Shown here: positions 20,275 through 28,695 of the stretch, one piece after another
Position numbering within the stretch: position 1 is the stretch's first letter
Layout of the letters: every line of letters starts with the position of its first letter
Source of the DNA: Nocardioides sp. Root122
GTDB taxonomy: Bacteria; Actinomycetota; Actinomycetes; Propionibacteriales; Nocardioidaceae
DNA length: 64,000 nt
NCBI RefSeq assembly: GCF_001425025.1
Contig: NZ_LMDE01000001.1
Location: 602,751 to 666,750, forward strand
Direction: 5' to 3'
The notes under the pieces: model-generated
Seen by the model: the letters and a program-made list of their open reading frames with translations, nothing else
Database searches by the model: none
Told to the model about the DNA's origin: nothing
Program-made: the position numbers and the translations under genes

Positions 20275-20402
20275 CTCGGTGGTTGAGGTGCGAGGAGCGC
20301 CAGCGACGAGCCTCGAAACCACGGGTGGGGCCGTGGTGTCGAGGCTCGCTGCGCTCGCACCTCGACCACCGGTGAGAGTGCGCTCGCACCTCAACCACCG
20401 AG
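20275..20402. repeat. REP-like inverted repeat cluster
   Basis: CTCGGTGGTTGAGGTGCGAG at 20275-20294 is inverted exactly at 20383-20402. A second inverted copy with changes lies at 20354-20370, and an inner stem (ACGAGCCTCGAAACCAC / GTGGTGTCGAGGCTCGC) lies between. This interspersed palindrome style is common between genes in Nocardioides-like genomes. It separates the divergently oriented beta-propeller and DUF2277 units and may terminate transcription of the former. Confidence 0.65.
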
Positions 20403-20410
20403 TGCCGCGC

Positions 20411-22276
20411 TCAGAGGGGGAAGAACTGCACGTCCTCACCGGTGACCAGAGCGACCTTGCCGGACGCGAGGGGCACGAGCCGTACGTCGGCGACGTCGGT
20501 GCCGTGCTCGACCTCGACCATCCGGTTGCTCATCCGCCCGTCGTCGAGCGAGAGGACCGACACCCAGCCGGTGGTGCCGCTCCAGCCCTGGGAGACCACC
20601 GTGAGCACGACCCGCTGCTCGGGCAGCCAGGTGAGCTGGCGCGGGTCGGTGCTGGCGGCGGCGACGGTGTCCTTGTCGTAGCGGACGACGTCGAGCTGTC
20701 GCGGGTTCGTCAGGTCGGTCACGTCGAAGAGCGCCGCCTGGGCGCCGCGGGTCATCCCGTCGAGCGTCGCGTCCTGGCCCATGCCCAGCAGCCGGTGCTC
20801 GCCGAGCGGGTGGAGGTACTCCGAGAAGCCGGGGATCTTCAGCTCGCCGAGCAGCCGCGGGTCGGACGGGACGGTCAGGTCGACCGCGTAGAGCGGGTCG
20901 GTCTGCCGGAAGGTCACCACGATCGCGAGGTCATCGAACCACCGCACGGACTTGATCTGCTCGTCGACGCCGAGGTCATCGACCCGGCCGTCCTCGACCA
21001 GCGTCGAGCCGTCCTCGCGCAGCGTGACCACCGAGTTGACGTTGCCGGTCTCGCTGCTGGGCCCGACCGCGAGGCGCAGCGAGCCGCCGACGGCGTCCAT
21101 CGACCAGCGGTCGGCGACCGTGCCCTCGACCTCGCCCGAGGCGACGTACGTCGCGTCCAGCCCGTCGAGCGCGAAGGCGAAGATCGGCGTCGTCCCGCCG
21201 GGGGCGCCCAGGACACCGCCCACGCGGCAGTCCCAGCAGTCGTTCCACCCCCACGCGGTCCCACCCCCGACCAGGTAGAACCGGTCGGTCGAGAAGTACG
21301 ACGTCGCGGAGTCCGTGGCGACCGCGGTCGAGGTCCGCTCGGCGGGTGCGGCCGGGTCGAAGGCAAGCACCGTCGTGGTGCCGAGCGCGAGCTCCTCGTC
21401 GTCGGGGACGGCGACGTCCGCGCAGTCGACGACCGGCCGGCCGTCGACGGTGGGCAGCCAGTCGGCCAGCGTGGTGGCGCGGACCAGGGCACGGTTGCGC
21501 ATCCGGGCGGTGAGCTCGCCGAGCTTGCTGCCGGGGACGGAGAAGTCCAGCTCGGGCAGGCCGTTCTGCACGACCACCCGCACCACGTCGCCGTGCAGCC
21601 GCATCGCCGAGGCGCGTCCGCGAAGGGTGGTGGTGTCGACGATGCTCGGCGCGGTGGGATCGGCCAGGTCGACCGTGGTGATGGTCGACCCGAGCCCGTC
21701 GTCGGAGGTGCCGATCACGACCGCGCGGCCGTCGACGAGGACCAGCTCGCCGCCCGGCTCGCCGGGCCATCCGTTGCCGCGGGCGTCGTCGATCGGGGTC
21801 GACGACAGCTCGGTCGGCCGGTCGCCGGACACGTCGTAGGCCACCAGCACGCCCTCGCGCAGGCGCAGCAGCAGGCTGCCCGCCACCTTCACCACGTCGG
21901 ACTCGTCGACACCGACCTCCTGCACGTTGGTGCCGGACTCGTTGCTCACCGACCGCGACGTTTTCACGCTCGAGCGCATGCTGCCCGACGCGGTGGGCGC
22001 GCTGGCCTCCGAGCCGGCCTGCGCGTCGAACATGACGATCGGGCCGCCACCCCACCCGTAGGGGCCGACCTCCTCGAGCGCCCGGTCGACGTAGGAGTCG
22101 AGCAGGTCGTCGCAGCTGCCCGGGGTGGTCAGGTCGGCGTTGGCGAGCACGATCGGCGGGTCAGCCGGCGGGCCGTCCTCCGACCCGCTGCCGGTGCCGA
22201 CGACGTACCCCACCCCGGCGGCCGCGGCCAGGCTGGTGGCGGCTGCGACGCTGGTGCCGATCCTGCGCAGACCCAT
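20411..22276 (-). CDS. Exported beta-propeller domain protein
   Basis: 621 residues. An N-terminal signal anchor (about 7-29, GTSVAAATSLAAAAGVGYVVG) is followed by the hallmark of the beta-propeller family PF09826: SGTNVQEVGVDESDVVK. A long run of WD-like blades follows (LLLRLREGVLVAYDVSGDR, GSTITTVDLADPTAPSIV, YAVDLTVPSDPRLLGELKIPGFSEYLHPL). The protein is extracytoplasmic and of unknown molecular role. One CWDC pair may form a disulfide. Confidence 0.88.
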   Translation of the reverse strand: MGLRRIGTSVAAATSLAAAAGVGYVVGTGSGSEDGPPADPPIVLANADLTTPGSCDDLLDSYVDRALEEVGPYGWGGGPIVMFDAQAGSEASAPTASGSMRSSVKTSRSVSNESGTNVQEVGVDESDVVKVAGSLLLRLREGVLVAYDVSGDRPTELSSTPIDDARGNGWPGEPGGELVLVDGRAVVIGTSDDGLGSTITTVDLADPTAPSIVDTTTLRGRASAMRLHGDVVRVVVQNGLPELDFSVPGSKLGELTARMRNRALVRATTLADWLPTVDGRPVVDCADVAVPDDEELALGTTTVLAFDPAAPAERTSTAVATDSATSYFSTDRFYLVGGGTAWGWNDCWDCRVGGVLGAPGGTTPIFAFALDGLDATYVASGEVEGTVADRWSMDAVGGSLRLAVGPSSETGNVNSVVTLREDGSTLVEDGRVDDLGVDEQIKSVRWFDDLAIVVTFRQTDPLYAVDLTVPSDPRLLGELKIPGFSEYLHPLGEHRLLGMGQDATLDGMTRGAQAALFDVTDLTNPRQLDVVRYDKDTVAAASTDPRQLTWLPEQRVVLTVVSQGWSGTTGWVSVLSLDDGRMSNRMVEVEHGTDVADVRLVPLASGKVALVTGEDVQFFPL

Positions 22277-22380
22277 GGCGACCTGCTCCCCTCGTGACGC
22301 GCCCGGAGGTCCCTCCGGTGCTGCTCTGTCCGGTGGGACGGGCCGGGTGGGGGAGCGGTTCCGTCTGACACGATGGCGCG

Positions 22381-23562
22381 ATGAGCGACGACCGCCCCCG
22401 CAGCGACCGTGACTTCGACATCGTGCTGTTCGGCGCGACCGGGTTCACCGGCGGCCTCACGGCCTACCACCTGGCCGCGCACGCCCCCGCCGGGCTGCGC
22501 TGGGCGATCGCCGGCCGCAACGCCGACAAGCTCGAGTCCGTACGCCGTCGGCTCGAGGACGGCGGCACGTCCGACGTGGAGGTCCTGGTCGCCGACGCGG
22601 CCGACCCCGCCGCGCTCTCTGACGTCGCCCGTCGTGCCCGCGTGGTGATCTCGACCGTCGGCCCCTACCTGGTCCACGGTGCACCGCTGGTGGCCGCGTG
22701 CGCGGAGGCGGGCACCGACTACGTCGACCTCACCGGCGAGCCCGAGTTCGTCGACCGGATGTTCCTCGAGCACCACGAGACCGCGGTCCGCACCGGCGCC
22801 CGTCTGGTGCACGCCTGTGGCTTCGACTCGATCCCGCACGACGTCGGCGCCTACTTCACCGTGCAGCAGCTGCCGTCCGACCAGCCGATCACCCTGCGCG
22901 GCGTGGTCCGCTCGGGTGGCACGTTCTCCGGCGGCACCTTCCACTCCGCGCTCAACCAGTTCGCCCGCGCCAAGCAGATGCGCTCGACGTACGCCGCCCG
23001 CCGTCGCGCGGAGACCCGGCCCGAGGGCCGCTCGTCGCGCTCGGTCAGCGGCAAGCCCCACCGCGACCCGGTGCTCGGCTACTGGCTGCTCCCGCTGCCG
23101 ACGATCGACCCGATCATCGTCGCGCGCAGCGGCGCCGCGCTGGCGGCGTACGGGCCGGAGTTCCGCTACTCCCACTGGGCCGGCACCAAGACCCTGCGCT
23201 ACGCCGCCGGTGGCGCGGTCGGCGTCCGCGCCCTGTCGCTCGCCGCCCAGGTCAAGCCGCTGCGCGAGCTGCTGCTCAGCCGGGTGCCGCAGGGGTCGGG
23301 CCCCGACGAGGCGAAGCGCGCCAGGTCCTGGTTCACCGTCGACTTCGTCGGCGAGGCCGGAGGCCAGACCGTGCACACGCGCGTCTCCGGCGGCGACCCG
23401 GGCTACACCGAGACCGCCAAGATGCTCTCAGAGTCGGCCCTGTGCCTGGCCTTCGACGACAACCCGCCGACCGCCGGCCAGGTCACCCCGGCCCAGGCGA
23501 TGGGCGAGGCGCTGCTCGCACGGCTGCAGGCCGCCGGCATCGAGTTCGCGGTCGTGGGGTGA
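22381..23562 (+). CDS. Saccharopine dehydrogenase-like / trans-acting enoyl reductase family protein
   Basis: 393 residues with a Rossmann NAD(P) motif FGATGFTGGLTAYHLA, AIAGRNADKLESVRRRL, the conserved STVGPYLVHGAPLVAACAEAGTDYVDLTGEP, and HACGFDSIPHDVGAYF. This matches mycobacterial Rv2449c/Rv2953-type proteins. Some members act as trans enoyl reductases in polyketide lipid synthesis; others are unassigned. No polyketide synthase is nearby, so the substrate is open. Confidence 0.88.
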   Translation: MSDDRPRSDRDFDIVLFGATGFTGGLTAYHLAAHAPAGLRWAIAGRNADKLESVRRRLEDGGTSDVEVLVADAADPAALSDVARRARVVISTVGPYLVHGAPLVAACAEAGTDYVDLTGEPEFVDRMFLEHHETAVRTGARLVHACGFDSIPHDVGAYFTVQQLPSDQPITLRGVVRSGGTFSGGTFHSALNQFARAKQMRSTYAARRRAETRPEGRSSRSVSGKPHRDPVLGYWLLPLPTIDPIIVARSGAALAAYGPEFRYSHWAGTKTLRYAAGGAVGVRALSLAAQVKPLRELLLSRVPQGSGPDEAKRARSWFTVDFVGEAGGQTVHTRVSGGDPGYTETAKMLSESALCLAFDDNPPTAGQVTPAQAMGEALLARLQAAGIEFAVVG

Positions 23563-23812
23563 CAAGGTGCCGGTGGGGTAGTTGCACAACTCCACTGACC
23601 TGCGAAAACGCATGTCGCCCTAATCGTCTGTCCCAACGCGCCCCGGAGAGAATCCCAACGCGATCCTGTGCGCTGCAAGGGCCAATGTGAGGCGGGCCGT
23701 GACCTATACGGTCGAGAACGACGTCGACTACTACATGTACGAGCTGCGCCGTTGCGCGCAGGCGAGGGCGGGGTTGGAGGGGCCGCGCTCAGGCGGGACG
23801 CATTGCAGGAAA
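23563..23812. other. Gene-poor junction upstream of the HTH/AbiEii pair
   Basis: No complete gene is seen. A short open stretch from GTG 23699 (VTYTVENDVDYYMYELRRCAQ) looks protein-like but breaks off after about 45 codons and is not recognised; it may be a gene remnant. Base composition becomes less GC-rich towards 23.8 kb, marking the edge of an accessory patch. Confidence 0.4.
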
Positions 23813-23859
23813 CCTATAAGTTCTTATATGGTTTCTGGAAACCTGTAGGGACTTATAGG
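23813..23859. promoter_or_regulatory. Tandem operator half-sites upstream of the HTH gene
   Basis: Four related octamers alternate in orientation: CCTATAAG (23813-23820), CTTATATGG (23823-23831), CCTGTAGG (23842-23849) and CTTATAGG (23852-23859). They end 12 bp before the ATG at 23872. Clustered dyads in front of an HTH/nucleotidyltransferase pair suggest cooperative autorepression, as in toxin-antitoxin operons. Confidence 0.55.
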
Positions 23860-23871
23860 GAAGTTGCAACC

Positions 23872-24684
23872 ATGGCCGGACCGTATGTCAGCGTGACCGA
23901 GGCCGCCGAGCGCTTGGGCGTACATCCTCAGCGGATACATCAGCGCATCCGGAACGGATCACTGGAGGCCGAGAAGATCGGCAATCAGTGGGCCGTCGAC
24001 CTAGCCAGCGTTCAGCGCGTAGGAAAGCACGCCGGTCCTGGCCGGCCCCTGTCCGCGAAGTCGGCGTGGGACCTACTTGCGGTAGGCATGGCCGAGTGGG
24101 AGGCCCCGCGCGCCGCCGCGGAACTCAGTCCTTCAGCCCGCTCACGTGCACGTAGCAGGTTGCGGAACCTTCTCGCGCATTCCGCCCCGAACGCAGACCT
24201 CGACGAAGTGGCCGCGCTGCTGGCCCACCTACTGCGCAACCGCGCTGAACGCAGGCTCTATGTGGCCTCGCCGCGTGACCTCCCCGACGTCCGCGTCGAC
24301 CGTCGCGTCCACCTGTCAGGGATCTCGCTGCCCCACTCGAACATGTCGGCGGGCGACGTCGTCGAGGGCTACATCGTCGCGTCCGATCTGCGAGCTCTGG
24401 AAGACGACTACTTGCTCTCGCCGGCTTCACGCGATCGGGCGAACGTCATCCTGCACGTCGTCGCGGCGAATCGGGACGATCCGGCTGCACTCGACCTCGC
24501 CAGTGTCGCGCGCTCCGCTCTCGCACTCGCCGCAGACCTGGTCGAGCATGACGGTGCGCGGGAAAAGCGAGAGGCGGTGCGCCTGCTCGACCACCTGGAT
24601 GAGCTACTCGGCTACGACGCGGACGACGCAGCGGGTCACCAAGCCAGAGCCAGGGCCGGATCCAAAGTGAGAGCGCACCAGTGA
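23872..24684 (+). CDS. HTH protein, putative antitoxin/regulator of AbiEii-like partner
   Basis: 270 residues from ATG 23872. The N-terminus is an excisionase/MerR-type helix-turn-helix (YVSVTEAAERLGVHPQRIHQRIRNGSLEAEKIGNQWAVD). The remainder is helical and not recognised; it includes an Arg/Ser-rich linker (SPSARSRARSRLRNLLAH). The 3' end overlaps the nucleotidyltransferase gene (GTGA at 24681-24684), so the two are translationally coupled. By analogy with AbiEi/AbiEii pairs it is probably the antitoxin and repressor, but it is not an obvious AbiEi homologue. Confidence 0.72.
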   Translation: MAGPYVSVTEAAERLGVHPQRIHQRIRNGSLEAEKIGNQWAVDLASVQRVGKHAGPGRPLSAKSAWDLLAVGMAEWEAPRAAAELSPSARSRARSRLRNLLAHSAPNADLDEVAALLAHLLRNRAERRLYVASPRDLPDVRVDRRVHLSGISLPHSNMSAGDVVEGYIVASDLRALEDDYLLSPASRDRANVILHVVAANRDDPAALDLASVARSALALAADLVEHDGAREKREAVRLLDHLDELLGYDADDAAGHQARARAGSKVRAHQ

Positions 24685-25415
24685 CAGCCCCGATCGTCCT
24701 TCCTGCGATGAGCGACGCGCAGGAGGCGGCTTGGGGCGCCCTGATCGAGCTCAGCGAGCGCGTCGAGACCGGCTGGACGCTCATCGGTGGCCAGCTCGTG
24801 CACCTGCATTGTGCCGAACGTGGCCTCGCGCCCGCTCGCCCCACTAACGACGTTGACGCGGTCGTCGACATTCGGGCTTCCCGGAACATGCTGGAGACCT
24901 TCACCGCTGCGCTCAAGGACATCGGCTTCACCCCGGACACCTCGGGCGACGGGGTCCAGCACCGCTGGAACCGAGACCTGGCGCAGTTCGACGTCCTGAT
25001 CCCCGAAGGAGTGGGTGAACGGGCTGCTTCACGAGTCGGTGCAGGCGGGGCGCCGACCATCTCGGCGCCAGGTACCACGCAGGCGCTCGCCCGGACTGAG
25101 ATCGTCGAGGTCACGGTCGGATCCAGAACCGGCACGGTGCCGCGGCCGACCTTGGTCGGAGCCTTGGTGGCGAAGGCGGCGGCGCGAACCGAGATCGTCG
25201 CGGACCGAGCCAAGAGCCGGCACTGCACAGACTTCGTCGTTCTGGCCAACCTCATCGCTGCTGGCGACTTTCGAGACGTCGAGCTGAACAACAAGGACCG
25301 CGTCCGGTTGCGCAGAATGGTCGGCAGGTGCCGCGCAGACGACTCAGCGATGGCGGTGGCGAACGCCGACGAGGCACTGGACAGACTGGAGCGCGCGGCC
25401 AAGCTTAACGGCTGA
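24681..25415 (+). CDS. AbiEii-type nucleotidyltransferase (putative toxin)
   Basis: 244 residues from GTG 24681. Nucleotidyltransferase signatures are LIGGQLVHLHCAERG and RPTNDVDAVVDIR (GG...and DxD), with a downstream Lys/Asp-containing helix region (LVGALVAKAAART, AKSRHCTDFVVLANLI) as in AbiEii/MenT proteins. AbiEii-family enzymes transfer nucleotides to tRNA or other acceptors and mediate abortive infection or stabilise mobile DNA. The overlapping HTH gene and the upstream operator cluster support a type IV toxin-antitoxin reading (inference). Confidence 0.75.
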   Translation: MTAPIVLPAMSDAQEAAWGALIELSERVETGWTLIGGQLVHLHCAERGLAPARPTNDVDAVVDIRASRNMLETFTAALKDIGFTPDTSGDGVQHRWNRDLAQFDVLIPEGVGERAASRVGAGGAPTISAPGTTQALARTEIVEVTVGSRTGTVPRPTLVGALVAKAAARTEIVADRAKSRHCTDFVVLANLIAAGDFRDVELNNKDRVRLRRMVGRCRADDSAMAVANADEALDRLERAAKLNG

Positions 25416-25429
25416 ATCCAGGCGTTCAA

Positions 25430-25594
25430 GCACGGCAAACCTTCCAGGCCCTCAGCCTCGTAGCGGGCCAACCACCCATGCACCGTCTTGCGATGCACCC
25501 CGAACCGGGCCGCCACGCTCGAGACCGTCTCGCCCTCGCTGATCACTGCCAGCACGGCCTGATACCGCTGCTCGCTCACGCTCAACTCCCTCAT
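25430..25594 (-). pseudogene. IS481-family transposase remnant (N-terminal HTH only)
   Basis: Read from ATG 25594, the sequence encodes MRELSVSEQRYQAVLAVISEG, VSSVAARFGVHRKTVHGWLARYEAEGLEGL, the N-terminal HTH of IS481 transposases. It then runs into unrelated sequence next to the stop of the nucleotidyltransferase gene. The DDE catalytic part is missing. Upstream (25595-25690) TCACCCATCA-nn-CGAAG words recur, apparently the repeated end of the element. Confidence 0.8.
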
Positions 25595-25705
25595 CAAGGG
25601 AGTGTCACCAATCAACCGGAGTAGCCGTCACCCATCACCCGAAGATGGGTAACGCATCAACCGAAGCCCGAACGTCACCCATCAGGCGAAGCACTACAAC
25701 CTGCG

Positions 25706-25781
25706 TGGTGCCCCAGGCAAGAGTCGAACTTGCGACCTTTCGCTTAGGAGGCGGCTGCTCTATCCACTGAGCTACTGGGGC
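25706..25781 (-). tRNA. tRNA-Arg (CCT anticodon), weak anticodon stem
   Basis: A full cloverleaf of 76 nt including an encoded CCA. The acceptor GCCCCAG/CTGGGGC, D-arm GCTC/GAGC and T-arm GCAAG-TTCGACT-CTTGC are perfect, and the loop CTCCTAA gives anticodon CCT (Arg, codon AGG). The anticodon stem, GCCGC against GCGAA, has only three pairs and two mismatches. It may still function or may be a decaying copy next to mobile-element debris. Confidence 0.8.
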
Positions 25782-25949
25782 GTGCCGCGCACGCGCGGCG
25801 GGCAGCATCCTGCCATGCGGACCTGCTCCGACCTGCACCGACGGCCGAGGTCCGGACCTGTCGAGCCGCGTCGCGGACGCGGAAAAGTTGCCGGAGTCCA
25901 GTAGGTTCGGACCCGGTCAGTTTCCTCTCTCGCGCACGAAGGTGAGCCC

Positions 25950-27227
25950 GTGTCCGACGACTCGAGCCCGGAGGCTCCTCCCGGCGCGCCCAAACGCAAG
26001 GGCACGGTCGCTCGGAAGCACACCGTCGGCCGCGTGATCCTGATCAGCGCGCTGGTCCTGGCCCTGGTGACCGGTCTCGGCATGGTCTACCTCGTGCGCC
26101 ACCTCAACGGCAACATCGAGACTGGCGACCTCGGGGCCCTCGGCTCCGACCGGCCCGAGAAGGTCTACAAGGGCAACGGAGAGCCGCTCAACATCCTGGT
26201 GATGGGCGACGACACCCGCTCCGGAGCGGGCAACGACATCGACCAGGAGACCGGCGGCGGGTCCGACACCACCATCCTCGTGCACCTCTCCGCCGACCGG
26301 TCGCGGGCGTACGCCGTCTCCATCCCGCGCGACTCGATCGTCGACCGGCCGGCGTGCGGCGACTCACCTGCCGCCACCGACGTCATGTGGAACGCCGCCT
26401 TCTCCGTCGGCAAGGAGCTCTGCACCGCGGAGCAGTTCGAGCAGACGACGGGGATCCTGCTCCAGCACTATGTCGTGATCGACTTCAACGGCTTCGGCGA
26501 CATGGTCGACGCCGTGGACGGCGTGCCGGTCTGCATCCCCGAGGACATCGTCGACAAGAAGCACGCGATCTTCGTGCCGAAGGGTGACCCGTCCCGGCTC
26601 AGCGGCGACCAGGCGCTCGACTACGTCCGGGCCCGCTACGTCGGCGAGCTGATCCAGCAGAACGACATCTCCCGCATCCGCCGGCAGCAGGAGTTCATCG
26701 GCGCGCTCGTCCGCGAGGTGCAGTCGGCCGGGACGCTCACGCGCTTCGACAGGGTCGTGAGCTTCCTCGACGCCGCGACCAAGTCGCTGCGCACCGACGA
26801 GGAGCTCGGCTCGGTGACGCGGCTCGGCAAGCTCGCCATGCAGCTGCGCAGCGTCGGCCTCGACAAGATCAAGTTCGTCACCCTCCCGACCGAGTACTAC
26901 CCCTCGGACTCCGAGTTCCGCGGCAAGGTCTTCTGGAAGCCCGAGGCCCAGAAGATCTGGGACCTCATCAACGCCGACAAGGAGCTGCCCCCGAGCCTGA
27001 TCAAGGGCACCTCGACCAACGCCGAACCGCCGGCCTCGTCCAGCGAGACGACCTCCCCGACCAGCACGCCGAGCAGCAGTGACAGCGAGTCGCCGAGCGC
27101 GCCGGGGTCCGAGACGCCGTCGGAGACCCCCAGCGAGACCGCGTCAGAGACGCCGAGCTCCAGCCCGAGCACTCCCGCGACGACCGAAGACGCGGAAGAG
27201 GACCGCATCTTCGGAGTCTGCGCATGA
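25950..27227 (+). CDS. LytR-CpsA-Psr (LCP) family glycopolymer ligase
   Basis: 425 residues from GTG 25950. One membrane helix (about 28-50, VILISALVLALVTGLGMVYLV) is followed by the extracytoplasmic LCP domain with its polyprenyl-phosphate-binding motifs: NILVMGDDTRSG, GGSDTTILVHL, AVSIPRDSIV, ALDYVRARY and ISRIRRQQEFIGAL. LCP enzymes attach wall polymers to peptidoglycan. The last 75 residues are a Ser/Thr/Pro/Glu repeat tail (SETPSETPSETASETPSS), probably a wall-spanning or glycosylated stalk. Confidence 0.92.
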   Translation: MSDDSSPEAPPGAPKRKGTVARKHTVGRVILISALVLALVTGLGMVYLVRHLNGNIETGDLGALGSDRPEKVYKGNGEPLNILVMGDDTRSGAGNDIDQETGGGSDTTILVHLSADRSRAYAVSIPRDSIVDRPACGDSPAATDVMWNAAFSVGKELCTAEQFEQTTGILLQHYVVIDFNGFGDMVDAVDGVPVCIPEDIVDKKHAIFVPKGDPSRLSGDQALDYVRARYVGELIQQNDISRIRRQQEFIGALVREVQSAGTLTRFDRVVSFLDAATKSLRTDEELGSVTRLGKLAMQLRSVGLDKIKFVTLPTEYYPSDSEFRGKVFWKPEAQKIWDLINADKELPPSLIKGTSTNAEPPASSSETTSPTSTPSSSDSESPSAPGSETPSETPSETASETPSSSPSTPATTEDAEEDRIFGVCA

Positions 27228-27288
27228 GCACCCCACGACATTCTTCTCCTCCGCTTCGCTCCTCCGAACAACGCCGCGGGGACCCCGC

Positions 27289-27471
27289 ATGAGCACCCCT
27301 GAGCGTTCCGAGCAGGAGCAGGAGTCGGAGTGGGAGCGCCGCCGGCGCCTGGCCGCGGTGTTCGGTGAGGGCGTTCCCGAGCAGACCGCCGACGACAGCG
27401 ACCCGCGCGAGGACTTCGCGGGCAAGGGCGACGACTGGTACCGCGACCAGGTCCCGCCGCACCACGGCTGA
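27289..27471 (+). CDS. Small acidic/charged hypothetical protein
   Basis: 60 residues from ATG 27289: a Glu/Arg-rich helix (ERSEQEQESEWERRRRLAAVFGEGVP), an acidic middle and the ending DDWYRDQVPPHHG. Small proteins of this design recur in Nocardioides-like genomes without known function. A 22-codon ORF (ATG 27224 to TGA 27290-27292) links the LCP stop and this start through two ATGA overlaps, suggesting coupled translation. Confidence 0.6.
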   Translation: MSTPERSEQEQESEWERRRRLAAVFGEGVPEQTADDSDPREDFAGKGDDWYRDQVPPHHG

Positions 27472-27483
27472 GCCCCGGGCATG

Positions 27484-27519
27484 ACGAACGGCCCGTCCCT
27501 TCCGGGGCGGGCCGTTCGT
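27484..27519. terminator. Bidirectional terminator before mscL
   Basis: ACGAACGGCCCG / CGGGCCGTTCGT forms a perfect 12-bp stem, and an inner GTCCC/GGGGC part continues the helix. It separates the convergent small-protein gene and mscL. Confidence 0.75.
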
Positions 27520-27540
27520 GTCAGGTCGGGGTGGAGCGGC

Positions 27541-27894
27541 TCAGACCGCGCCGCCGCGCGCGCTGAGCAGGTCGCGGATCTCTTCGAGGAGGGCGATGTC
27601 GGCCGGCGTGCCCTCCGGCTTGCTCGGGAAGAAGCGCTCCTTGGCCTTCGTGTAGGGCATCACGATGAAGAAGTAGACGACGGCGGCCATGATCAGGAAC
27701 GAGACCACGGCGTTGAGGAAGGCGCCGAAGCTGTTCGGCTCGTTGCTGAAGTACTCCGACGAGCTGTCGGGCAGGAGCCCGGTCAGCCAGGCGGTGAACG
27801 TGGTGACCACCGACGCGAACGCGAGCGCCATGATCAGACCGGTGGCGATCTCGATCAGGTTGCCCTTGAGGATGAAGTTCTTGAAGCCGGTCAT
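27541..27894 (-). CDS. mscL: Large-conductance mechanosensitive channel
   Basis: 117 residues from ATG 27894. The N-terminal amphipathic helix GFKNFILKGNLIEIATGLIMALAF and TM1 precede a periplasmic loop. TM2 is AFLNAVVSFLIMAAVVYFFIVMPY, followed by a charged C-terminal helix (DIALLEEIRDLL). MscL opens under membrane tension to release osmolytes. Its position beside SAF, FmdB and cyclo-ligase genes is a common actinobacterial arrangement. Confidence 0.93.
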   Translation of the reverse strand: MTGFKNFILKGNLIEIATGLIMALAFASVVTTFTAWLTGLLPDSSSEYFSNEPNSFGAFLNAVVSFLIMAAVVYFFIVMPYTKAKERFFPSKPEGTPADIALLEEIRDLLSARGGAV

Positions 27895-27947
27895 GGTGCC
27901 TCCTTGTGGCGGACCAGAGGCCCGCGGATGAGCGGATGCACAGCACG

Positions 27948-28580
27948 CTAGCGGTTCCACGACACGCTCAGGAACTGTGCCAGCGCCGCCGAGGTGATCC
28001 CGACCGCCTCGGCGGCGGTCGTGCCGACGACGACCAGGGCTCCGCCCGACCCGCCGGCCGGTCCGTCCGGGACCTGGGTGGGCGTGGCCAGGACGGTGAC
28101 CCCGCGGGCGACGACGCGGGTCGACCCCGTGCCAGGGTCGGTCGCCATCAGGTCGACCTCGTCGCCGGCCCGCAGCAGCGTGGCCATCCCCGCGTCCGGC
28201 AGCCGCACCGGCAGGACGGTCTGGCCGTCCTGCGCGTGGGCGAGCCCGGGGCCGACCACCCGCGCCTCGGTCAGCACCTCACCGCGCGCGAGCGGTGCCG
28301 CCAGCACCCGGCCGGCCACCCGGTGTGACGCGCCGGAGGGGGCGAGGTCGACGGGGAAGGCGCGGCCGACGAGGTCGCCACGCTCGAGCAGCGTGCCCGA
28401 GGGCAGGTCGCGCGCAGCGACCAGCACCTCGACGGTGTCCGGCTCCGGTGGGGCGATCGTGCGGAGGCCGCTCACGGTGGCGACGGCCACCAGGGTCGCG
28501 GCGAACCACCGTCGTCGGCGGCGCAGCTGGTGGCGTACGGCGCGGAGCCGGCGTCTCGCCGGAGGGAGTCCCGGGAACAT
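27948..28580 (-). CDS. SAF-domain (CpaB/RcpC-like) membrane protein
   Basis: 210 residues. A strongly basic cytoplasmic start (RRRLRAVRHQLRRRRRWF) is followed by one membrane helix and an extracytoplasmic SAF domain: VEVLVAARDLPSGTLLERGDLVGRAFP, RVLAAPLARGEVLTEARV, then LRAGDEVDLMAT. CpaB/RcpC homologues serve Flp/Tad pilus assembly; stand-alone actinobacterial copies near mscL and fmdB are of unknown role. Confidence 0.82.
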   Translation of the reverse strand: MFPGLPPARRRLRAVRHQLRRRRRWFAATLVAVATVSGLRTIAPPEPDTVEVLVAARDLPSGTLLERGDLVGRAFPVDLAPSGASHRVAGRVLAAPLARGEVLTEARVVGPGLAHAQDGQTVLPVRLPDAGMATLLRAGDEVDLMATDPGTGSTRVVARGVTVLATPTQVPDGPAGGSGGALVVVGTTAAEAVGITSAALAQFLSVSWNR

Positions 28581-28695
28581 GGTCCGACGCTAGGCCGGAC
28601 CACCCGCCGCGCGCTGGCCCTCTCCACAGGGGACTCGTGACGGTCGCTGCGCGACCTCCTCGACCAGCGAGGCGGCCTGCGTCAGGAGATCGAGG

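Noticed and set aside
20042..22297. 751-codon plus-strand frame opposite the beta-propeller gene
   Set aside because: Antisense artefact; the minus strand has signal peptide and family motif, this one has neither.
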